Shown piece by piece: positions 8,230 through 15,065 of a DNA stretch of 57,496 nucleotides (position 1 is the first letter of the stretch; each line of letters starts with the position of its first letter). Position numbers and translations under genes: made by a program. Below the pieces are notes generated by a model. That model did no database searches. It had not been told where the DNA came from and was given only the letters and a program-made list of their open reading frames with translations. Source of the stretch: Clostridiaceae bacterium (lineage in GTDB: Bacteria > Bacillota > Clostridia > Saccharofermentanales > DTU023); the NCBI GenBank assembly GCA_012518795.1, contig JAAYRL010000047.1, positions 1 to 57,496 on the forward strand. Direction: 5' to 3'.

Positions 8230-9569
8230 TTTTCATGAGTTATTTTTTCGAATCCGGACAGGCTTGTCAACCAATATGTTGCCTTGCTAAACTGAAAATT
8301 CAAAGATTTCTCGATTAATTCATCTAATATTGCTTGCTTCACCTTATTGTTATTCCATTTTGCTTCAACAAAGAGATACTCATTTTCATTATTATAGGCA
8401 ATCATATCTATTTCAGATGCTTTTTTTAATCTTTGATCATTTCCCCACCAATTACCGTAATCTACAGGTATTAATGGAGAATTCATTTGTTTAAGTCTTT
8501 CTTCGAAATATTCCATCGTAATTTTTTTAAAAACAGATTCCATATAATTGTTCAAATATTGATCTACATATTTTTCATAAACCAATTCGCCTAAATCCAG
8601 ATTGATCATATTTAAATTTGTTTGAACAAATTTATACCAAAATACAAACATTGTATCTTTTATTGCATAGATTGGTCTTTTGGTTTTTCTGTTTAATACA
8701 GGGGTTTTTCTTTCAATAATTCCCAGGGCTATCAGAGAATTAATATAGTGACCCAGTCCTCCTGAAGGCACATTAAGTTTTGTCGCAATTTCATTTAATT
8801 TACTCGCCCCTGAGGATATCGCAAACAATATATCATTATATGTTTTAGGCTCTCTCAATTCTTGTTTCAATAAATTGGCAGGTTCTTCATAAAGTCTTCC
8901 GCCGGTCTTCAAATAATTGTTGATAATATTTTGCTTCAAAGAAATTTCTGAATTAAAAAATGTTAAATACTCAGCGATGCCACCGGTAAGTCCGAAAACG
9001 ATAGCTTTTTCCCTTGAAGAATAAGAATCAACAAATTTTGCGGAATCTAAATAATTAAACGGATTAATTTTAAATTGGCTTGTTCTTCTTCCATAAAGCG
9101 GACTCTTATAACCTAAGACTTGTTCTTCCATAAAGCTCATAGAAGATCCACATAGAATTAAAAACAATTTACTTTTTTCTTTATATTCGTCTATGAGATT
9201 TTGTAACAGGGAAGATATGTAGGGTGTAGACATAGCCAGATATGGATACTCATCAATAACAAATACTATTCTGTTGCTGATACTATATTCAAATAAATAT
9301 CTGAAAGCATCCGCAAAATTTGTAAAATCCGGTAAGCCGCTTAAATTTCCACAAGCATGATAAACAGCTTTGGATAGTAAGTTCAAATTAACTATATCGT
9401 TTGATTCTAAGGCAACAAAATAAGAACCTTTCTTGTCTCTGATAAATTCTTGGATCAGATAAGTTTTACCGACTCTGCGTCTTCCGTAGATTACGGACAT
9501 TGCAAACTTATTATTGTAAAATTCTTTATTCAGTTCTGCTAATTCATAGTCCCTGCCAATAAATCTCAT
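8190..9569 (-). CDS. ATPase with DUF234 C-terminal nuclease-like domain
   Basis: A 459-residue P-loop ATPase of the archaeal-type ATPase_2/DUF234 group. Walker A is YGRRRVGKT at residues 28-36 and Walker B is VFVIDEYPYLA near 101. LCGSSMSFM follows, then a winged-helix segment (ATKLNVPSGGLGHYINSL) near 260. The C-terminal PD-(D/E)xK-like core appears intact: EIDMIAYNN then FVEAKW. Role unknown; the family is widespread in Archaea and anaerobic bacteria. GAGGTGATAAC precedes the ATG. It is the second nuclease-like AAA protein in this accessory stretch. Confidence 0.85.
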   Translation of the reverse strand: MRFIGRDYELAELNKEFYNNKFAMSVIYGRRRVGKTYLIQEFIRDKKGSYFVALESNDIVNLNLLSKAVYHACGNLSGLPDFTNFADAFRYLFEYSISNRIVFVIDEYPYLAMSTPYISSLLQNLIDEYKEKSKLFLILCGSSMSFMEEQVLGYKSPLYGRRTSQFKINPFNYLDSAKFVDSYSSREKAIVFGLTGGIAEYLTFFNSEISLKQNIINNYLKTGGRLYEEPANLLKQELREPKTYNDILFAISSGASKLNEIATKLNVPSGGLGHYINSLIALGIIERKTPVLNRKTKRPIYAIKDTMFVFWYKFVQTNLNMINLDLGELVYEKYVDQYLNNYMESVFKKITMEYFEERLKQMNSPLIPVDYGNWWGNDQRLKKASEIDMIAYNNENEYLFVEAKWNNNKVKQAILDELIEKSLNFQFSKATYWLTSLSGFEKITHEKNVELISLRDMYR

Positions 9570-9620
9570 GTTATCACCTCAAAAAACATTATAATATGCA
9601 AAAACTAATTATGCAATAAC

Positions 9621-9779
9621 ATGTTCTTGCAAATCGGTTATGATATGTCCGGAATATGTATTATTGAAAAAGTGGAAGATTGTTATATAACGGTAAATTA
9701 TAGTAAGCTGATAACAAAACATGAAGAAATAAGAAATTATCTAAACGATATGTTACTATGTGCCTATAATTGCAAGTAA
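9621..9779 (+). CDS. Possible small ORF, 52 residues, unknown
   Basis: ATG to TAA encodes MFLQIGYDMSG... and ends ...LLCAYNCK. I recognise no family and see no good ribosome site. A perfect 10-bp hairpin starts 10 bases after the stop. It may be a short gene, the tail of a decayed gene, or chance in AT-rich DNA. Confidence 0.25.
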   Translation: MFLQIGYDMSGICIIEKVEDCYITVNYSKLITKHEEIRNYLNDMLLCAYNCK

Positions 9780-9788
9780 TATATGATT

Positions 9789-9821
9789 GGTTTGTTGTTA
9801 TTTATTCTTTTACAACAAACC
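9789..9821. other. Perfect 10-bp inverted repeat
   Basis: GGTTTGTTGT (9789-9798) pairs with ACAACAAACC (9812-9821) across a 13-base T-rich loop. There is no T tract after it, so a standard terminator is not clear. It could end the small ORF transcript or act as a structured element. Confidence 0.5.
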
Positions 9822-9996
9822 CACATGTATATTTGTATATAAACATCATTAATCAACACATCATTAATCAACACTGATAAAAAAACAAAATAAAATAAAA
9901 TTATATATAAGATCCAATAACAGCTAATTAAAAATAATAAAAATATTAATTTAAGAATCGTATTTAGTAAGTAAAAAATAATGAAAGGAACAAAGG

Positions 9997-10941
9997 ATGA
10001 AAAAAGTAATTAGTGTAGTATTAGCTTGTTTAATGGTATTTAGCATTATTGGTTGTAATAAATCAAATAAAACAAAAGTTTATAAAACAAAAAAAGAAAC
10101 AAGAGAAAAAGATAAAGATAAAGGGAAGGGTCGTTTTAAACAACTTTTTGATAATGTAATTGAAAAACAACATGAAGATGATAAGAAAGAAATAACTGAA
10201 AATACAGAATATACCGAATATGATGAAAATGCTGAAACCGAATATGATGAAAATGCTGAAACTGAATATGATGAAAATGCTGATTTAGCAAATGGACCTC
10301 AAGATTTTGTACCGGAAGGTTATGAAGGCATAACTTTTAAAATAGATGGTTCCAGATTTGCATTACCGGTTAATTTTACAATTTTATATAGTGGAGAAGG
10401 GTTTAGTAACTATATTGATTTTGTTAATAGCGGGTATCATCATTATGAACATATATATGAAAGTGAGAAATCTGTAGATTTTTTTAAAAAAGGAACATAT
10501 ATAACAAAAGATAAAGGTGACTATGCAGAATTATGGTTTGAAGCAGGTTTGTCTCAAACAGGTGATGTTTTTGACTTAGATGCCAGAGCTTTGAGAGTAA
10601 CTGTAGCAGACTATACAACATATCCAACTATAGAAGAATTAGTTAGAACAAAAGAGATATTTTCCGTAGACACCGGAGTTGGTGAATTATATATGGGCAT
10701 GGAAATAAATGAATTCTATAATCAATTTGGTGACTATGTTACAACAATATATACAAATGCCCCGGCTGACGGTTCACCTATAACCGACTACGGAAGAATA
10801 TTTGAAACAGTTGAGTTTTCTGAAGGAAATTTAAACGGATTAATTGGGTTAGAATTTGGCGGACAGTCTAACGAAGATATTGATGGTTTATTTTTAAAAT
10901 ATATTTTGATAAGAGAGTTTCCTATTGATGTACAAAAATGA
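9997..10941 (+). CDS. Putative lipoprotein, unknown function
   Basis: A 314-residue exported protein. The signal peptide ends in the lipobox SIIGC with the lipidated cysteine at residue 20. A Lys/Glu-rich linker follows, then three copies of the octapeptide TEYDENAE (residues about 73-96), then a globular part of about 200 residues starting near GYEGITFKIDGS. The C-terminal half (VGELYMGMEINEFYNQFGDY...) has an overall pattern similar to the lipoprotein at 27142-27888, but I do not recognise a named family. GAAAGGAAC precedes the start. It appears to stand alone. Probably a membrane-anchored envelope protein facing outward. Confidence 0.75.
   Translation: MKKVISVVLACLMVFSIIGCNKSNKTKVYKTKKETREKDKDKGKGRFKQLFDNVIEKQHEDDKKEITENTEYTEYDENAETEYDENAETEYDENADLANGPQDFVPEGYEGITFKIDGSRFALPVNFTILYSGEGFSNYIDFVNSGYHHYEHIYESEKSVDFFKKGTYITKDKGDYAELWFEAGLSQTGDVFDLDARALRVTVADYTTYPTIEELVRTKEIFSVDTGVGELYMGMEINEFYNQFGDYVTTIYTNAPADGSPITDYGRIFETVEFSEGNLNGLIGLEFGGQSNEDIDGLFLKYILIREFPIDVQK
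10213..10284 (+). repeat. Three in-frame 24-bp repeats
   Basis: Starts at 10213, 10237 and 10261, coding TEYDENAE three times (the last copy ends in D). It makes an acidic linker in the lipoprotein. Confidence 0.85.
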
Positions 10942-10952
10942 TGTACAAAAAT
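10927..10952. repeat. 13-bp tandem duplication spanning a stop codon
   Basis: GATGTACAAAAAT occurs at 10927-10939 and again at 10940-10952. The stop codon of the lipoprotein gene straddles the junction. Confidence 0.85.
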
Positions 10953-11015
10953 GAGCAGATAAATATTGACAATTGGTTAAAATTTTAAAATATTTTTAAT
11001 TCTCATGCTTTTGAA

Positions 11016-11072
11016 TTGGAACTGAACTTCTAATATTGTTATTTTTTATTATAATTGGAAGTCAGCTTCCAA
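11016..11072 (+). promoter_or_regulatory. Second pair of 18-bp palindromes spaced 39 bp
   Basis: TTGGAACTGAACTTCTAA (11016-11033) and TTGGAAGTCAGCTTCCAA (11055-11072). The second is perfect in its 7-bp arms. Arm sequence and 39-bp spacing match the pair at 6743-6799. It lies about 200 bp before the SatD-like gene. Confidence 0.7.
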
Positions 11073-11101
11073 TTTATGCATTTCCTGTTAATTCGAATAT
11101 T

Positions 11102-11237
11102 TGTCATTAAATTAAAATTATGCTATTTTATATGCATAATTAGTAAATATGCTAATTAATATGCATAATTAGTAAATATGCTAATTAATGTGTATAATTG
11201 TTAAGTATGCTAAAAATTATGCATATAATAGTTGCAA
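11102..11237 (+). repeat. 29-bp iteron-like tandem repeats before the SatD-like gene
   Basis: Period 29. Two near-identical units start at 11131 and 11160, diverged units at 11102 and 11189, and a partial one at 11218. Each has TATGCATAATT followed by TATGCTAA, with short TTAG/CTAA dyads. With the palindromes upstream, they form a dense regulatory region of about 220 bp. Confidence 0.75.
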
Positions 11238-11269
11238 GATAGATATTAAGATTAATAGCGGGAGGTTAT

Positions 11270-11929
11270 ATGGATAATTATATAGCTTTAATAGCCGACA
11301 TAAAAAAATCAAGGCAGAGCCGTAACGGAATATTTACTCAGGAAAAATTTTTAGAGGTTATAGATAAGATCAACAAAAAGTATAAAAAAATAATATCTTC
11401 TAATTTTACAATAAGTTCAGGTGATTCATTTCAGGGCTTACTTCATAATGGCAATGAAATAATGGAGATTTTAATTGAATTAGAACTAAAATTACATCCT
11501 TTGAAAATCAGATTTGGTATGGGAATAGGTTCTATAGATACTGCTATATATAAAGAAAATTCAAACTTAATTGATGGAGAAGCGTATCATATAGCAAGAT
11601 ATAATTTGGAGCAAATAAAAGAATCTGAAAAGAAAAAGGAAAGAGTAATTACTAATTATAAAATAGGAAAAAAGAATGATGATTTATCTTTAATAAATTC
11701 ACTGTTTTCTTTGATAAGTATCATTAAAGAAAATTGGTCAGAGACTCAAGTTCAGGTTATTAAAACCTATATTGAGAATAATTATCAGCAACAAACGACT
11801 GCGGAACAATTAGGTAAAGCACAATCTACAATAAGCAGATCTCTTGAAAGCAGTCAATTTTATTCTTTGAAAGATTCTTTTAAAATTTTAAATGAATATA
11901 TAGAAAAGGAAAGGAAAAAACATGAATAA
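11270..11929 (+). CDS. SatD-family-like protein with C-terminal HTH
   Basis: A 219-residue protein resembling the SatD family. Visible motifs are ALIADIKKSR (residues 6-15), SSGDSFQG (49-56), RFGMGIGSIDT (81-91) and DGEAYHIAR (102-110). A helix-turn-helix follows near 165-195 (TAEQLGKAQSTISRSL). My reading is that the N-terminal half resembles class III nucleotidyl cyclases: D10 and D52 as metal ligands, R-x-G-x-x-x-G, and a late G...A.R helix. This is inference, not established for the family. GGGAGG precedes the ATG. The 3' end overlaps the DUF3307 gene by 8 bases, so the two are coupled. A repeat-rich control region lies upstream. Confidence 0.75.
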   Translation: MDNYIALIADIKKSRQSRNGIFTQEKFLEVIDKINKKYKKIISSNFTISSGDSFQGLLHNGNEIMEILIELELKLHPLKIRFGMGIGSIDTAIYKENSNLIDGEAYHIARYNLEQIKESEKKKERVITNYKIGKKNDDLSLINSLFSLISIIKENWSETQVQVIKTYIENNYQQQTTAEQLGKAQSTISRSLESSQFYSLKDSFKILNEYIEKERKKHE

Positions 11930-12698
11930 TATACAAAGTCTCATTCTGATATTGTTGATTTCACATTTCCTGGGCGATTATTACTTACAAACGAAACAAA
12001 TGTCTGGATTAAAAGAACATAAGATAAAAGAATTGATTCTACACTTTATTATTCATTTAATTTTAAATATTGGCTTGGTTTTTATTTCTTATGGGAGTAG
12101 ATTTTTAATAATTTCGCTTTTAATATCTTCAAGCCATTTAATAATTGATTTTATCAAAGGAAAAATGAACTCAAAATTTAATAATCATAAATTTACAATT
12201 TACATGCTAGATCAATTCTTTCATATATGTTCAATTATTTTAATAACATATTTTTTTATAGATAGATCTTATCTAATTTTTAATTCAAATATAAATCGAG
12301 TCTTAAATAGTTTTTCAATAAAACCTTTAGTTTTAATAAAAAACCTATTGGCAATTGTGATTATTATTAAACCTGCAAGTATCAGTATAAATATGTTTTT
12401 AGAAAAATTTAATTTTAAAGATAAAGATTTGCAATTATCAAGTTCAAACGAATCTAATAATGAAGGAGAAAACATAAAAAGTTTAACAAATGCAGGCAGT
12501 ACTATAGGAATTTTAGAAAGAGTTATTATTTATATTCTAGCTAGTATGGGTCAATTTGCTGCAATAGGATTTGTCTTGACAGCTAAATCAATTACAAGAT
12601 ATGAAAAAATAACAAAAAGTCCGGCTTTTGGAGAGTATTATTTAATAGGGACTTTATTTAGCTTCCTAATAGTAATTTTAATAGTCGTTATTCTATAA
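11922..12698 (+). CDS. DUF3307-like membrane protein
   Basis: A 258-residue integral membrane protein. The N-terminal segment HFLGDYYLQTKQM...KEHKIKELILHFIIH matches the DUF3307 pattern (H...D..LQ, K, then H in the next helix). About seven hydrophobic segments are visible, with a Ser/Asn/Glu-rich loop near residues 168-185. Transport or enzyme function is unknown. The start overlaps the SatD-like stop; SatD-like and DUF3307 genes are known neighbours in other bacteria. The conserved His and Asp residues near the membrane face suggest a metal or catalytic site (inference). Confidence 0.78.
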   Translation: MNNIQSLILILLISHFLGDYYLQTKQMSGLKEHKIKELILHFIIHLILNIGLVFISYGSRFLIISLLISSSHLIIDFIKGKMNSKFNNHKFTIYMLDQFFHICSIILITYFFIDRSYLIFNSNINRVLNSFSIKPLVLIKNLLAIVIIIKPASISINMFLEKFNFKDKDLQLSSSNESNNEGENIKSLTNAGSTIGILERVIIYILASMGQFAAIGFVLTAKSITRYEKITKSPAFGEYYLIGTLFSFLIVILIVVIL

Positions 12699-12843
12699 GC
12701 CAGAATAACTCTTGCCTCAAATTTATCAACTGTTATACTTGCTAGTGCATAATCATTTTTGATACGAATAAAACAATTCGGACATAAAAACATGATAAAT
12801 ACATATAAAAACAAAATATCTTTGTATAATAGACAGGTATAAA

Positions 12844-14922
12844 ATGCGGGTAAAAGGAGAGAAACAGAATAGCATGTTGCTTAAGCATGCAAAAAAATAC
12901 TTAAAGTGGATTGTTGGGCAACTATTTTTTGCAACCGTTTGGGTAGCTTCACAGCTTGCGATTCCCCGACTGATGGTCGATATTATCGACTACGGAATTT
13001 TTTTCGAAGATATGAGTCAAATCATGAATCGTGGTTTACTGATGTTGCTGGCAACCGGTGTCAACATTGTTTCTTTATTAATATCTTTATTTTTCTTAAC
13101 AAGAGTTACAGCCGGTATTTCAAGAGACTTGCGAGGTGATTTGTTTGAGAAAATTATTGATTGGTCTAAGGAAACCAGGGGAAGTTTCTCCAACTCTACT
13201 TTGATTACCCGAACAGTTAATGATGTGAAACAAGTTTCAATCCTTATTGATATGTCTTTGCGTAAAATATATACTTTGACGATTACAGTAATCGGTGCAG
13301 TTATCATTTCCTTTTCCATAGATGTTAAAATGGCCGCAATAATCTTGGTCATTATTCCGGTCATTTTTGTTCTGGCTCTTAGGTTAACAACAAAAGCTAT
13401 GCCTAAGTATAGTCGGATTCGCAAGGCGATTGACCAAATGAATCAACGTTTTAGAGAAAACGTGACAGGTATTCGTGTGGTGAAAGCTTTTAATAAGTCC
13501 GATTATGAAACGAAAATGTTTCAAGAGACAACGAAAGAAGCGTGTCAGGCTAATGTTCAAGCCGAATCTACGATGATGTTATTAAGCCCTCTCATTTTGC
13601 TTTTTACGAATGTTCTAATTTTAATCATGTTATATGTCGGAGGCGTGCGGGCTGAATTAGGAACCGTTACAGTTGGAGCTTTAATCGGTCTGATTGAATA
13701 CGCCATCATGGCTCTCAATAATATTCAACAATTTGCCTCCATTATTACAATTTTTCCACGTTCCAAAGTATCGATTGACAGAATCCAAGAAGTTTTAGCA
13801 AAAGAAGAAGTATTGCAGATTAGAGACAAAGCAATACAGGTGAAAGAGAAAGAACTAGAAATAAAAGAGAAACCACAAATAAAAGAAGAAACGCAAATAG
13901 AAGAGAATTCTGACTCAACAGGAAAAATAACAGAAAATGCTATTCGATTTAAAGATGTAGCGAATTCTGATTTTGCAGAAAAATCACACGAAAAAGCGAA
14001 CCGATTTGAAGATGAAGCGAATTCTGATTTGACAGAAAAATTAACAGAAAATGCTACTCGATTTAAAGATGAAGCGAATTCTGATGTAACAGAAAAATCA
14101 ACCGAAAACGCTATTCGATTTAAAGATGTAGCTACTTCTGTTTTAGCAGAAAACACGATTCGATTTGAAAATGTAGATTTTTGTTACCCGCCTTCGTGTA
14201 TGGGTCTCTTAAAGAATATTACTTTTGAATTGCAAAAGGGTGAAATCAAGGCAATGATTGGTTCTACCGGCAGCGGTAAATCAACGATTGTTCGTTTGAT
14301 GATGCGAGATTATGATGTCCGTCAAGGTCAAATTACTTGCAACGGAGAAAATATAGAAAGCCTAACCAATGAAGAAATTAATCAAATTATCACGTATATT
14401 CCTCAAACCACTTTTTTGTTTTCAGGTACTATTCGAGAAAATATTCAAACGGGCAAAAAAGATGCGACGGACGATGAAGTTTGGGAAGTTCTGGAAATGG
14501 TTCAAATGGGTGACTTTTTTCGTCAATCTGAAGAAGGTTTGGATTTTCATATTGCGCAAAATGCGGTCAATCTTTCAGGCGGTCAAAAGCAAAGGATTTC
14601 TATTGCCCGTGGCTTGATTCGAGAGTCGGATTTTTACATTTTTGATGATTGTTTTTCAGCCTTGGATTATTCGACTGAGAAGAAAGTTCGTCAAGCCATT
14701 CAGGAAAAACTTTCGGGTAAGGGTATTTTGGTAATAGCTCAACGTGTAGCAACAGTAAAAGAAGCGGATGAAATTCTTGTTATCGATAATGGAAATATTG
14801 TGGGTAAAGGAAGTCATCAAGAGCTCGAAAATACATGCAAAGTGTATCAGGAGATTATTACATCACAAAAAAGTCTGAATGAGGAAAACCGGAAAACTGA
14901 CGAGCAGCTTGAATCTGTTTGA
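12844..14922 (+). CDS. ABC exporter half-transporter, degenerate site subunit
   Basis: A 692-residue fusion of a six-helix membrane domain (about 1-310) and a nucleotide-binding domain (about 440-670). Walker A is GSTGSGKST, the signature is LSGGQKQR, and Walker B is FYIFDDCFSALD. The catalytic Glu after Walker B is Asp, as in the degenerate subunit of heterodimeric exporters (BmrC, TM287). Between the domains is an insert of over 100 residues: a Lys/Glu-rich stretch, then four 19-residue repeats. A TATAAT box (12825-12830) lies only 14 bases before the ATG used here. An ATG at 12874 behind AAGGAGA is a good alternative start. The partner is at 15066-16943. Confidence 0.88.
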   Translation: MRVKGEKQNSMLLKHAKKYLKWIVGQLFFATVWVASQLAIPRLMVDIIDYGIFFEDMSQIMNRGLLMLLATGVNIVSLLISLFFLTRVTAGISRDLRGDLFEKIIDWSKETRGSFSNSTLITRTVNDVKQVSILIDMSLRKIYTLTITVIGAVIISFSIDVKMAAIILVIIPVIFVLALRLTTKAMPKYSRIRKAIDQMNQRFRENVTGIRVVKAFNKSDYETKMFQETTKEACQANVQAESTMMLLSPLILLFTNVLILIMLYVGGVRAELGTVTVGALIGLIEYAIMALNNIQQFASIITIFPRSKVSIDRIQEVLAKEEVLQIRDKAIQVKEKELEIKEKPQIKEETQIEENSDSTGKITENAIRFKDVANSDFAEKSHEKANRFEDEANSDLTEKLTENATRFKDEANSDVTEKSTENAIRFKDVATSVLAENTIRFENVDFCYPPSCMGLLKNITFELQKGEIKAMIGSTGSGKSTIVRLMMRDYDVRQGQITCNGENIESLTNEEINQIITYIPQTTFLFSGTIRENIQTGKKDATDDEVWEVLEMVQMGDFFRQSEEGLDFHIAQNAVNLSGGQKQRISIARGLIRESDFYIFDDCFSALDYSTEKKVRQAIQEKLSGKGILVIAQRVATVKEADEILVIDNGNIVGKGSHQELENTCKVYQEIITSQKSLNEENRKTDEQLESV
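13906..14133 (+). repeat. Four in-frame 57-bp repeats in the ABC linker
   Basis: Units start at 13906, 13963, 14020 and 14077; a fifth, shortened unit at 14134 runs into the nucleotide-binding domain. Each encodes about 19 residues with ENAIRFKD. This resembles the real first strand of the domain, ENTIRFENVDF, so the expansion probably arose from it. Confidence 0.88.
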
Positions 14923-15000
14923 TTTTTAAGAAAGAAGTAATAAGTAAAGAAAACGAATTCACGGTATCTAAAATCAGCATAGTCGAACCTGTTGAAAAAG

Positions 15001-15052
15001 AAAAAATGACTATGATGTAATAGTAGAAAAAATGACTATGGCGTAATAGTAG
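15001..15052 (+). repeat. 26-bp tandem repeat with mini-ORFs before the second ABC gene
   Basis: Copies at 15001-15026 and 15027-15052 differ at two bases. Each has an ATG, three more codons and three in-frame stops (MTMM or MTMA). The end of copy 2 supplies the start of the AGGAGAAG ribosome site of the following gene. Confidence 0.8.
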
Positions 15053-15065
15053 GAGAAGCTTAATA

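Larger units (their letters stand above)
9570..9996. other. 427-bp AT-rich intergenic stretch
   Basis: It contains a possible 52-codon ORF (9621-9779), an extended hairpin (9789-9821), a tandem 15-bp repeat ACATCATTAATCAAC (9843-9857 and 9858-9872), and the leader of the lipoprotein gene. No RNA gene was recognised. Confidence 0.6.

Noticed and set aside
13725-14156. Minus-strand ORF across the ABC linker
   Set aside because: It is antisense to the 57-bp repeat; Ser/Phe-rich repeats mirror the real frame.
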